Assembly: GCA_022823365.1 (NCBI GenBank)
Contig: JAJDXG010000019.1
Span: 62,001-126,000, forward strand
DNA length: 64,000 nt
From: Gemmatimonadota bacterium
GTDB lineage: Bacteria > Gemmatimonadota > Gemmatimonadetes > Longimicrobiales > Gaopeijiaceae
Direction: 5' to 3'
Below, piece by piece: positions 1-8,016 of the stretch. The notes beneath the pieces were generated by a model. It was given only the letters and a program-made list of their open reading frames with translations, ran no database searches and was not told the origin of the DNA. Positions within the stretch are counted from its first letter, which is position 1; each line of letters opens with the position of its first letter. Made by a program: the position numbers and the translations under genes.

Positions 1-512
1 GCATCCGGAACCTCGTCGAGCTCGGGTTCATCGGCAACGCGCCGAGCGGCCTGCTCGTCTACTCCCCGCGCAACCTGGCCGACGCCGTCACCCAGGGCTT
101 CGAGCTCTCGCTGCACGCGCTCGCGGGAGACGGCGAGCTCTCCGCGGGCTACGCGTACCTCGACGCGCGCACGGGGTCCGGCGGGCGGCTCGATCGGCGC
201 GCCAGACACTCCGCGCGAGCCCGCGCCAGCTGGACCGCGGAGGAGTTCCCGGGCCTCCGCCTGGATGCGACCGCCCACTTCACCGGGAGCGCCCCCATCA
301 TCCTGACCCAGCCCGACGGAACCTCGGTTCCGCTGGGGACCCAGGAGCGATTCACCGCGGTGGACCTGCAGGCGACCCTCCCCATCGCGGACAACCTCGA
401 GCTGCTCGCCGGCGTCGACAACCTGTTCGACGCCCGGCCCGAGGGATGGCAGGGAATCATCGAACGCCGCTTCCGGATGAGCGTCCGGCTCCGGGAGCTG
501 TTCGCGGGATAG
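1..512 (+). CDS. TonB-dependent receptor, C-terminal part (truncated by window edge)
   Basis: An open frame enters the window (first full codon at base 3) and stops at TAG 510-512, giving about 169 residues. Alternating hydrophobic strands, a segment with a NLFDARP turn and an aromatic/arginine C-terminus ending RLRELFAG are typical of the last beta-strands and turn of an outer-membrane TonB-dependent receptor barrel. The plug and N-terminus lie outside the window, so the substrate cannot be judged. The ORF track missed it because no start codon is present. Confidence 0.75.
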   Translation, partial: IRNLVELGFIGNAPSGLLVYSPRNLADAVTQGFELSLHALAGDGELSAGYAYLDARTGSGGRLDRRARHSARARASWTAEEFPGLRLDATAHFTGSAPIILTQPDGTSVPLGTQERFTAVDLQATLPIADNLELLAGVDNLFDARPEGWQGIIERRFRMSVRLRELFAG

Positions 513-670
513 ACCCCGTCACCGCCAGCGCGCGGGGCCCGGATTCCGCTCTCCGCGGCGCAGGCCCATCCCGCCCCGCGCCCGAGTCGTCGCGCACCTT
601 TCCGACTCGGGCGGCCAGCACTTATGTTGCGGGGTCTTTCGTCTCCGGTCTCCCTTCTTGCGGTGGGTCA

Positions 671-2296
671 ATGGTCAAACGAACGATCACAGCGATGCTG
701 GCCGCCCTGGTAATCACTCCCACCGTCCTGTCGGCCGCGCAGGGCCTCTCCGACGATGAGCTTGAGCCTCTCGTGGCCCGTGTCGAAGAGGGCGTACTCG
801 AACGCGCCAAGCTGGCCCAGGTCATGGTGGACAAGATCTTCTCCTTCTCCGAGCTGGGGCAGCAGGAGATCGAGACCTCGGCCTACATTACGGGGATCCT
901 CGAGGAGAACGGGTTCACCATCGAGCACGCACCCTCGGGCATTCCCACCGGCTGGTTCGCGCGCTGGGGAAGCGGCAGGCCGGTCATTTCCTTCGGGTCC
1001 GACATCGACGGCATCCCCAAGGCCAACCAGAAGCCCGGGGTCGCCTATCACGACCCCCTGATTCCGGGCGCCCCCGGCCACGGCGAGGGCCACAACTCGG
1101 GACAGGCCGTGAACGTGGTGGCGGCGCTCGCGCTCAAGGAGGTCATGGAGGCCGAGGGCATCGAGGGCACGCTCGTGCTATGGCCCGGCGTCGCCGAGGA
1201 GCAGTTGGGCTCGAAGGCCTGGTACGTGCGCGACGGCTATCTCCAGGACATCGACATCACCCTCTTCACGCACGTGAGCAGCAACCTGTCGGTGAGCTGG
1301 GGCCAGGGGAGCGGCACCGGGCTGGTCTCCGTGGAGTTCACCTTCGCGGGCGAGGCCGCGCACGGCGCCGGCGCGCCCTGGCGGGGCCGCAGCGCACTCG
1401 ACGCGGTCGAGCTGATGAACGTCGCCTGGAACTTCCGGCGCGAGCACCTGCGGCCCGACCAGCGCTCCCACTACGTGATCAGCGACGGCGGCGACCAGCC
1501 GAACGTCGTGCCGCCAAGCGCTTCGGTATGGTATTTCATCCGCGAGATGGACTACGAGGACATCAGGCGCAACTTCGACACCGCCATCCGCATCGCCGAG
1601 GGCGCCGCCCTGATGACCGACACCGAGATGTCGTACCGGATCATCGGAGCTGCCTGGCCGCGGCACTTCAACAGGGTGGTCGCCGAGACGATGTACGAAC
1701 ACATCGAAGATGTCGGGCTTCCGGAGTGGACCGACCACGACCACGATTTCGCGAGCGCGGTGCAGGAATCGGTGGGAAGCGTCCCGTCGGGGATGCCGAT
1801 CACCCTGTCGCCCCTGGGTGAGCCGGGGCCGCGCCGGAGTGGCGGATCCGACGATATCGGCGACATCTCGTGGAACGTGCCCACGGTGACCCTGCGCTTC
1901 CCGTCCAACGTGCCGGGGCTTCCGGGTCACCACTGGTCGAGCGCCATGGCGATGGCCACCCCGATCGCGCACAAGGGCGCGGTCGCCGGTGCGCGGGTGA
2001 TGGCCCGCACGGCGCTCCAGCTCTTCGCTCAGCCGGAGCTGGTCGACGAGGCGTGGACCTACTTCCGGGAGGAACAGACCGCGGCCGTGGAGTATATTCC
2101 CTTCATCGGCCCCGACGACCCGCCGCCCATCGATCTCAACAAGGAGATCATGGACGCGTATCGTCCGCTCCTCGAGCAGTTCTACTACGACGAAACCCGC
2201 TTCGAGACGTATCTTGAGCAGTTGGGGATCACGTATCCGACGCTCTCGCGGCCGGTTTCCCAGGAAGACCGGCAGGACACCCCGGGATCGCATTGA
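671..2296 (+). CDS. Secreted M20-family amidohydrolase (AbgB-like)
   Basis: A 541-residue zinc amidohydrolase/peptidase of the M20 family, probably cleaving N-acyl or aminobenzoyl-type amides outside the cytoplasm. I start it at ATG 671, which gives a signal peptide (MVKRTITAMLAALV..) ending near SAAQG. The track start at 446 overlaps the previous gene and adds a non-protein-like leader. Metal-site landmarks are GHGEGHNSG (about residues 136-144) and the general-acid region VAEEQLGSK (about 174). The dimerisation/lid segment with AHGAGAPWRGRSALDA follows. Length is slightly above the usual 430-480 for AbgB-like proteins, mostly from the C-terminal tail. It may be cotranscribed with the DUF3299 gene 25 bases downstream. 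Confidence 0.85.
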   Translation: MVKRTITAMLAALVITPTVLSAAQGLSDDELEPLVARVEEGVLERAKLAQVMVDKIFSFSELGQQEIETSAYITGILEENGFTIEHAPSGIPTGWFARWGSGRPVISFGSDIDGIPKANQKPGVAYHDPLIPGAPGHGEGHNSGQAVNVVAALALKEVMEAEGIEGTLVLWPGVAEEQLGSKAWYVRDGYLQDIDITLFTHVSSNLSVSWGQGSGTGLVSVEFTFAGEAAHGAGAPWRGRSALDAVELMNVAWNFRREHLRPDQRSHYVISDGGDQPNVVPPSASVWYFIREMDYEDIRRNFDTAIRIAEGAALMTDTEMSYRIIGAAWPRHFNRVVAETMYEHIEDVGLPEWTDHDHDFASAVQESVGSVPSGMPITLSPLGEPGPRRSGGSDDIGDISWNVPTVTLRFPSNVPGLPGHHWSSAMAMATPIAHKGAVAGARVMARTALQLFAQPELVDEAWTYFREEQTAAVEYIPFIGPDDPPPIDLNKEIMDAYRPLLEQFYYDETRFETYLEQLGITYPTLSRPVSQEDRQDTPGSH

Positions 2297-2321
2297 GGAC
2301 GCCCACAAACGGAGTTTTCCG

Positions 2322-2825
2322 ATGATCGACGCCAGCCGCAGACTTCTCTCCGCCGCCGCCGCCATGCTGTTTGTGGTGCCCCTTACCGGCGCGGGCGGCC
2401 TGCCGGAGGCCGTAACGGAACCCCCGGTCGATGCAGCCTCCGTCGTTTCCGCCGACGATCCCACCGAGGTGGGCTGGCGCCTTCTGGCCAGCCTCAACTA
2501 CCGCACCGGCGAGACGGGTGAGGAATTGGCCGCTCTTGCCGGCAAGCTCGTCAAGATTCCCGGGTTCACGGTGCCGCTCGAGGACTGGGCGTCTTCCGCG
2601 ACGGAATTCCTGCTCGTGCCCTACGTCGGCGCCTGCATCCACACGCCGCCTCCGCCGCCCAACCAGCTCGTCTATATTCAGATGGACGCAGGAAAACGGG
2701 CCACGATGGACGGGTGGAACCCGGTGTGGGTCGAGGGCGTCCTGGAGATCGAGATGACCCAGAGCGTGTACGGCTACGTCGGCTTCACCATCACCGGCCA
2801 GCGGGTCTATCCGTACGGTTCCTGA
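2322..2825 (+). CDS. DUF3299-family secreted protein
   Basis: A 167-residue exported protein. ATG 2322 is chosen because it gives a clean signal peptide (MIDASRRLLSAAAAML..). The mature part matches DUF3299: KIPGFTVPLEDW, then TEFLLVPYVGACIHTPPPPP, and a C-terminal GYVGFTITGQRVYPY strand. DUF3299 genes commonly sit beside an MacB/LolD-like ABC transporter, as here. In Pseudomonas a similar set is, from memory, reported as zinc-responsive, so a metal-linked envelope role is possible but not shown. A strong intrinsic terminator directly follows the gene. Confidence 0.8.
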   Translation: MIDASRRLLSAAAAMLFVVPLTGAGGLPEAVTEPPVDAASVVSADDPTEVGWRLLASLNYRTGETGEELAALAGKLVKIPGFTVPLEDWASSATEFLLVPYVGACIHTPPPPPNQLVYIQMDAGKRATMDGWNPVWVEGVLEIEMTQSVYGYVGFTITGQRVYPYGS

Positions 2826-2855
2826 TCCGCGATGCGGCCGGCTGCTTGCATCGAG

Positions 2856-2888
2856 CGCGCCCTCGCCTGAGTCGAGGGCGCGTTTTTT
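2856..2888 (+). terminator. Rho-independent terminator after DUF3299 gene
   Basis: A perfect 10-bp stem, CGCGCCCTCG and CGAGGGCGCG, with a 7-base loop is followed at once by six T residues. It is the clearest intrinsic terminator in the window. It separates the DUF3299 gene from the ABC ATPase gene that starts 33 bases later, so the two are probably not one simple transcript. Confidence 0.9.
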
Positions 2889-2920
2889 GTGAGGCGACGT
2901 TCGCAGGGAGACCCCAATAG

Positions 2921-3604
2921 ATGAGCCTCGCGATCGACATCCGGCGCCTGCGCTTTCGCTACGGCGGAGGTCCCTGGGTGCTGGATATCCCCGAGCTGAC
3001 TCTTGAACGCGGCGAGCGCGCATTCCTGTTCGGCCCCAGCGGCAGTGGCAAGACCACGCTGCTCGGGGTGCTGGCGGGGGTCCTGGAAGCGAACGAGGGC
3101 GAGGTCACGGTGCTGGGCGAGGATCTCGCCTCGCTCTCAAGCGCACAGCGCGACGCCTTCCGGGCGCAGCACATCGGCTATGTCTTCCAGATGTTCAACC
3201 TCATCCCCTACCTGTCGGTGCTCGACAACATCGCGCTCCCCGCGCGCATGGACCCTGCACGCCGAGCCCGGCTGGACGGCGCGGGGGTGAAGGAGACCGC
3301 CGCGCTGCTGGCCGATCATCTCCAGATCGGCGATCTGCTGAAGAAACCGGTGACGGAGCTCTCGGTGGGCCAGCAGCAGCGCGTGGCCGCCTGCCGGGCG
3401 CTGATCGGCGCCCCGGAGCTCATCGTCGCCGACGAACCTACCTCCTCCCTGGATTTCGACCGCCGCGAGGCCTTCCTCGAGCTGCTCTTCCAGGAGTGCG
3501 AGCGCGCCGGCGCCACGCTGGTGTTCGTGAGCCACGACCGCACGCTGGAGGGCATGTTCTCCCGCAGGATCTCCCTCCCCGACGTCAACAAGGCGGTGCT
3601 CTGA
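2921..3604 (+). CDS. ABC transporter ATP-binding protein (LolD/MacB type)
   Basis: A 227-residue ATPase with Walker A GPSGSGKTT (about residues 37-45), the ABC signature SVGQQQR (about 148), Walker B LIVADEPTSSLD (about 166-177) and the switch His in FVSHD. Size and sequence place it with LolD/MacB/FtsE-like ATPases that drive permeases acting on envelope substrates. It partners with the permease whose ATG overlaps its TGA by one base. The immediate upstream terminator implies a separate promoter or read-through from the DUF3299 unit. Confidence 0.93.
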   Translation: MSLAIDIRRLRFRYGGGPWVLDIPELTLERGERAFLFGPSGSGKTTLLGVLAGVLEANEGEVTVLGEDLASLSSAQRDAFRAQHIGYVFQMFNLIPYLSVLDNIALPARMDPARRARLDGAGVKETAALLADHLQIGDLLKKPVTELSVGQQQRVAACRALIGAPELIVADEPTSSLDFDRREAFLELLFQECERAGATLVFVSHDRTLEGMFSRRISLPDVNKAVL

Positions 3605-4869
3605 TGCTGGTTTTCGACCTCGCACTCAAGTCGCTCCGCAACCGCGCCTTCAGCACGTCGCTCACGGTGGGCTCCATCGCGCTCAGCGTCGCCCTCCTGA
3701 TCGGCGTCGAGAACGTGCGCGTGGGAATGCGCGAAAGCTTCTCGAACACCATCTCCCAGACCGACCTGATCGTGGGCGCCAAGGGCGGCACCATCCAGTT
3801 GCTGCTGTACTCGGTCTTCGGCATGGGGTCGCCGACCAACAATCTGACCTGGGACACCTACCGCGAGTGGGCCGAACATCCCGCCGTCGAGTGGACCATT
3901 CCCTACGGCCTGGGGGACAGCCACAGGGGATTCCGCGTCATCGGCACCAACGAGGACTTCTACCGGCACTACCGGTATCGAGGGGGGCAGGCTATCGCGC
4001 TGGCCGAAGGCCGGCCCGGCTCGGGGGTTTTCGACGTAACCCTGGGCGCGGATGTGGCGAGCGAACTGGGCTACGGGCTCGGCGACGAGGTCGCGGTGAC
4101 CCACGGGATCGGCGAGGTGGGCTTCCTGAACCACGACCAGATGCCGTTTACGGTAGTGGGCATCCTCGACAAGACCTTCACCCCGGTCGACCGCGCGGTC
4201 TACGTCACCCTCGAGGGCATCGAGGCCATCCACTTCGGATGGGAGGACGGCGCGCCGCCCATGCCGGGCGAGGAGCAAACGCGCGAGGCAGTGCTTGCGA
4301 TGGGTGAGATCGAGATCACCCAGGTGACATCGTTCTTCGTGGGGGCGACGAACCGGAGGGACGTGCTCCGGCTGCAGCGCGAGGTCAACGACTATGAGGG
4401 CGAGCCGATGATGGCGGTCATCCCCGGTTTGGCCCTGAACGAGATGTGGCAGGGGATCGGCTACGCCGAGACCGGGCTCCGGGTAGTGACGATCTTCGTG
4501 GTGCTGGTGGGACTGCTGGGCATGCTGGTGTCGCTCTACACGTCGCTCAACGAGCGCAGGCGCGAGATGGCGATCCTGCGCGCCGTCGGGGCCGGACCCA
4601 ACCGGATTGTCTCGCTGCTGGTGCTCGAGTCGGTGTGCCTGGCCGCGGCGGGGGCGATTGGCGGACTGGCGCTGGTATACGTGCTGCTCTCAGCCGGGCA
4701 GCCCATCGTCGAGGCGCAGGTGGGGCTCTTCATCCCGATCCGGCCACCCGGCTCGATCGAATTGCTCTTCCTCGGCGCCGTGGTGACGGCCGGATTCCTG
4801 ATGGGCTTCGTGCCCGCCCTCAAGGCCTACCGCACCGCCCTCCACGACGGGCTCGCGGTGCGGGTGTAG
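3604..4869 (+). CDS. FtsX/MacB-like ABC permease
   Basis: A 421-residue permease. The true start is ATG 3604, overlapping the ATPase stop (TGATG). The track start at 3496 lies inside the ATPase gene. One N-terminal membrane segment (about 18-38) is followed by a periplasmic MacB-PCD-like domain of about 230 residues. Three C-terminal membrane segments surround the conserved loop SLNERRREMAILRAVGAGP. This is the type VII ABC architecture (LolC/E, MacB), used for lipoprotein sorting or mechanotransmission rather than classical import. Confidence 0.9.
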   Translation: MLVFDLALKSLRNRAFSTSLTVGSIALSVALLIGVENVRVGMRESFSNTISQTDLIVGAKGGTIQLLLYSVFGMGSPTNNLTWDTYREWAEHPAVEWTIPYGLGDSHRGFRVIGTNEDFYRHYRYRGGQAIALAEGRPGSGVFDVTLGADVASELGYGLGDEVAVTHGIGEVGFLNHDQMPFTVVGILDKTFTPVDRAVYVTLEGIEAIHFGWEDGAPPMPGEEQTREAVLAMGEIEITQVTSFFVGATNRRDVLRLQREVNDYEGEPMMAVIPGLALNEMWQGIGYAETGLRVVTIFVVLVGLLGMLVSLYTSLNERRREMAILRAVGAGPNRIVSLLVLESVCLAAAGAIGGLALVYVLLSAGQPIVEAQVGLFIPIRPPGSIELLFLGAVVTAGFLMGFVPALKAYRTALHDGLAVRV

Positions 4870-4875
4870 GGGGGT

Positions 4876-5754
4876 TCAGCTCGAAGCCAGCCAACGGTAG
4901 ACCGCACCCACGTTCAGCGGGAACCACTCCTCGTACTGGCCCCAGTGGGCGTAGTCGTCCAGCCGCACCTGGGCCATGGCCTCTTCTTCGGACAGGCCCT
5001 CGTCGAGCGCTGCCTGGACGGCGTCGCGCAGGTCCGCGTAGTAGACGAGCTGGCGCTCGATCGTGCCCCGGTCCCCGACGTCACCGTGCCCGAAGACCAT
5101 GGTCTCGAAGGGAATCTCCATGAGCAGATCCAGCGCCACGTAGAACTCGTCGAAATACCAGCCGGGAAGGTCACGGAACCCGACTCGGTCGTTGCTGACG
5201 AAGTCCACCGCGAAGGCGATGCGCTCCTCGGGGAGAAACGTCACGATCAGGTTGTCGCTGTGGCTCCGCCCCAGATAGTGGAGTTCGATGGCACGGCCGC
5301 CGAAGCGGAGCGTCATCTCGTCGGAGAAGGTCAGGTCCGGGGGCGGCAGATCGGGGTCGCCGCGCTCCAGGATGATGGGCAGCGCGTTCTCCTGGGCGAT
5401 GATCGGGACGTCGTCGCCAAACTCGGCCAGGAGCGCGGGCGCCCCGGTGGCGTGGTCGGCGTCGCTGTGGCTGTAGACGATGGCCGCGAGCGGCTTGTCC
5501 GGGACCGCGCCGCGGATGGCGCCCGCGAGGCCGGCCGCCGCTTCCATCGAGATGGGGTCAACCGCCACCACACCGTCGTCGGTGTCCACGAAGAACGCGT
5601 TGTGCGTGCCCGCGTTGTACCAGAAGACGCCATCGGCGACTTCGCTGGTCGCGGGATCCATGGCGGGGGCCTGTTCGGCTGTCTCGGCACAGGCGCCGAG
5701 GATCAGAACGAAAGTGGCCGCAATCGGAATGGGGCTACGAATGGGACGGGTCAT
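4876..5754 (-). CDS. Metallo-beta-lactamase-fold hydrolase, lipoprotein
   Basis: A 292-residue MBL-fold protein. The start at 5754 is fixed by an AGGAGG ribosome-binding site 8 bases upstream. The N-terminus is a lipoprotein signal with lipobox ILGAC. The metal motif reads HSDADH (about residues 94-99), an HxDxDH variant like that of ComEC-type MBL domains rather than HxHxDH. Later ligands are seen in YLGRSHSDN and FGHGDVGD. The substrate is unknown. The track extension upstream to 6069 is not supported. It converges with the ABC operon and diverges from the BNR lipoprotein gene. Confidence 0.85.
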   Translation of the reverse strand: MTRPIRSPIPIAATFVLILGACAETAEQAPAMDPATSEVADGVFWYNAGTHNAFFVDTDDGVVAVDPISMEAAAGLAGAIRGAVPDKPLAAIVYSHSDADHATGAPALLAEFGDDVPIIAQENALPIILERGDPDLPPPDLTFSDEMTLRFGGRAIELHYLGRSHSDNLIVTFLPEERIAFAVDFVSNDRVGFRDLPGWYFDEFYVALDLLMEIPFETMVFGHGDVGDRGTIERQLVYYADLRDAVQAALDEGLSEEEAMAQVRLDDYAHWGQYEEWFPLNVGAVYRWLASS

Positions 5755-5815
5755 GCGGTCATCCTCCTGCGGGGGCGGGATGGGGCGAGCAGGGTTCCCG
5801 CCCGGCAGCCACCTT

Positions 5816-5837
5816 TGTAATACTCCTGTAATACTCC
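5816..5837. repeat. Perfect tandem 11-mer in promoter region of MBL gene
   Basis: TGTAATACTCC occurs twice head-to-tail with no gap, in an AT-richer island 62 bases upstream of the MBL-fold gene and within the 254-base divergent spacer to the BNR lipoprotein gene. Read on the minus strand it contains TACAGGAGTATTACAA, resembling the repeat upstream of the flotillin gene. It is likely a regulator-binding or promoter element; its function is inferred. Confidence 0.6.
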
Positions 5838-6008
5838 GCTGCTCATGTCCCACTTGCAACAGGTCGGAGACGCTGCCGCAGCTCCGGCGACCGCACGTCG
5901 TCCGGTCTGATGAGCGGCCGCATGCGGAATCCCTTTCGACATCCGGACAACCCCGGCATCTTGTCCGTGGAACGTACGCACACCGCACCCCCCGGCATCG
6001 AGTCCAGC

Positions 6009-7280
6009 ATGTATACTGCGGTTCCTCACTCAGAACGGCGGACGAGCTGCCGTTACCGGTCCGTTGCACTCGGCTGCCTCATCCTGGCGGCGTGTGCAGC
6101 GCCTGCATCCGACGTCACCGAGCTCGCCCTGGAGGAAGTGGTCGTAGCCACGGCGCACGGAGCCCGCTTCCCGTCCCTCGAACGCCACGGCGAAGCGGTC
6201 GTGCTGAGCTGGCTCGAGCCGCACACGGTGGAGGGCGAGGAAGTGTGGGCGCTGAAGGGAGCGCCTTATGAGGACGGCATCCTGGGCAAGCCGTATGAGG
6301 TGACCCGCTCGGGCGGGGGCGCGACCTTCTTCGTGAACTGGGCGGACTTCCCGGTGGTGTGGCCCGTGGGAGACGGGCGGCTGGCCGCGCACTGGCTCCA
6401 GCGGGGCGGCCCGGCCACCTACGACTATGGGGTGCGGGTCTCCTTCTCCGAGGACGGCGGGCACTCCTGGAGCGCGCCGTGGACGCCGCACGAGGACGGC
6501 ACGCCCTCAGAGCACGGCTTCGTGTCGGTGTTCGGGCTGGGGCACGGCGAGGCGGGGATGGTCTGGCTGGACGGCCGGCGCTTCTTCGAGGCCGACGGTT
6601 CGCGGGCGGCCAATCCCCGCATGACGCTGCGGTACCGCACGGCCGGCGCGGACGGGACCACGACCGCCGAGGTCGAACTGGACGACCGCATCTGCGACTG
6701 CTGCCAGACCGACGCGGCGATGACCTCCGAAGGGCCGGTGGTCGTCTACCGCGACCGCACCGAGGAGGAGGTGCGCGACATCTCCGTGGGCCGCTTCGTG
6801 GACGGCAAGTGGACGGGCGGCGTCCCCGTGCACGACGACGGCTGGGTGATCCCGGGCTGCCCGGTGAACGGGCCTTCCGTTGCGGCCGCGGGCGATGAGG
6901 TCGTAGTCGCGTGGTTCACCGGCGCCGGCAACACGCCCCGGGTGCGGGCGGCCTTCTCCAGCGACGCGGGCGCGACCTTCGGCCCGCCGGTCACCATCGA
7001 CCTGGGCAACCCGGTGGGGCGCGTCGCGACCGTGATGCCCGAGCCGGGAACGGCGCTGGTCGCCTGGCTGGAGGACGAGCGCCTGTTCGCGCGCATCATC
7101 ACCGCGGACGGGAACCTGGGACGCGCCCGCCTGGTAGCAGCCTCCTCCAACGCTCGCGCGAGCGGCTTCCCGGCCATGCTCGTCGACTCGGCGGACCGGG
7201 TCGTCTTCGCGCAGACGGTGGTGGACGAGGGCATTCGCGTCCTGCGGTCGCGAGCGCCGTGGACGGCCTGGCAGGACTGA
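6009..7280 (+). CDS. BNR/sialidase-like beta-propeller lipoprotein
   Basis: A 423-residue exported protein. ATG 6009 is preferred because it leads into a lipoprotein signal with LILAACAAP. Asp-box-like repeats (SEDGGHSW, SSDAGATF) indicate a sialidase-type propeller. A conserved cysteine block CDCCQTDAA and a later GCPVNGP loop mark a family usually labelled sialidase-like, although the catalytic Arg triad of true sialidases is not evident. Activity is therefore unassigned. It diverges from the MBL-fold gene across a spacer that holds the 11-mer repeat. Confidence 0.7.
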   Translation: MYTAVPHSERRTSCRYRSVALGCLILAACAAPASDVTELALEEVVVATAHGARFPSLERHGEAVVLSWLEPHTVEGEEVWALKGAPYEDGILGKPYEVTRSGGGATFFVNWADFPVVWPVGDGRLAAHWLQRGGPATYDYGVRVSFSEDGGHSWSAPWTPHEDGTPSEHGFVSVFGLGHGEAGMVWLDGRRFFEADGSRAANPRMTLRYRTAGADGTTTAEVELDDRICDCCQTDAAMTSEGPVVVYRDRTEEEVRDISVGRFVDGKWTGGVPVHDDGWVIPGCPVNGPSVAAAGDEVVVAWFTGAGNTPRVRAAFSSDAGATFGPPVTIDLGNPVGRVATVMPEPGTALVAWLEDERLFARIITADGNLGRARLVAASSNARASGFPAMLVDSADRVVFAQTVVDEGIRVLRSRAPWTAWQD

Positions 7281-7368
7281 GACCGGGCAACCGCGGAGGT
7301 TGCGGGCTCAACCCGATCGCCCCGGCGACATCCGATCCCGCCCTCGCGCAACCCGACCGGAGACCATC

Positions 7369-7755
7369 ATGACCGACCAGCCGTTCGGTTCGGCAGGAAA
7401 GTTCTGGCTGCTGTCCCTCGCGTGGCTGCCCGCGGGGATCGTAGCAGTGTCGCTCGTCCGCGGAGTGGCCCCCCCGCTCACCCCCGAGACACTGTTCATG
7501 CTCCCCGTGGCGCTGATGTCGCTTGCGGTCACGGCCCCGTGCGGCCTGCCGCTCGCGCTGGCCTTCCGGGGGATCTGGCGGACAGGATCCACGCGCGCGG
7601 CCTGGAAAACCTTCGCGATCCTCGCGCCCATCACCTCGTTCGCGGCGCTCTTCGCCGGTCTGCTCGGGCCGGTCGCGATCGCGATCTACGCCGGCGTGCT
7701 CAGCGTTCCGGCGTGGATCGTGTACGCGGTCGTGCGCCGGAACTCACCGTCATAG
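7369..7755 (+). CDS. Small integral membrane protein, unknown function
   Basis: A 128-residue hydrophobic protein from ATG 7369 with about four predicted membrane segments and short charged loops. No family was recognised. It follows the BNR lipoprotein gene by 88 bases and its 3' end overlaps the convergent 83-residue gene by 6 bases. Confidence 0.6.
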   Translation: MTDQPFGSAGKFWLLSLAWLPAGIVAVSLVRGVAPPLTPETLFMLPVALMSLAVTAPCGLPLALAFRGIWRTGSTRAAWKTFAILAPITSFAALFAGLLGPVAIAIYAGVLSVPAWIVYAVVRRNSPS

Positions 7756-8001
7756 TCTGGACGTTCTCGGGGTAGGCGGAACCTCGTCGCGGGGCGCTTC
7801 GATGGTCCCCGAGCAGTAGCTGACGATGACCGGGAGCCCGCGGCACCGGATCACCTCCGTCCGCTCGCGAGCCTCGCCGGGATCGTAGTATGTCGTGATC
7901 GTCCGGCTGTACCCGAAGGCCGCAGGGAAACGGAAGAGGCCGCTCAGACCGACAAAGAGGTAGAACAGTACGGCGAGCGTGATGATTCTTTTCTTGTTCA
8001 T
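7750..8001 (-). CDS. Small membrane-anchored hypothetical protein
   Basis: 83 residues from ATG 8001, with a GGAGGG ribosome-binding site about 9 bases upstream. One N-terminal hydrophobic segment (ITLAVLFYLFVGLSGLF) is followed by a short exported tail with two cysteines. It lies 15 bases after the thrC stop and is probably the last gene of that operon. Function is unknown. Confidence 0.55.
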   Translation of the reverse strand: MNKKRIITLAVLFYLFVGLSGLFRFPAAFGYSRTITTYYDPGEARERTEVIRCRGLPVIVSYCSGTIEAPRDEVPPTPRTSRL

Positions 8002-8016
8002 CGGCGATGCCCTCCG

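Noticed and set aside
446-670. N-terminal extension of the M20 gene
   Set aside because: It overlaps the TonB receptor 3' end and places a long non-signal leader before an obvious signal peptide at ATG 671.
5455-5478. MBL protein as an inactive variant because HxHxDH reads HSDADH
   Set aside because: HxDxDH is normal in several MBL-fold groups such as ComEC-type domains, so loss of activity is not implied.
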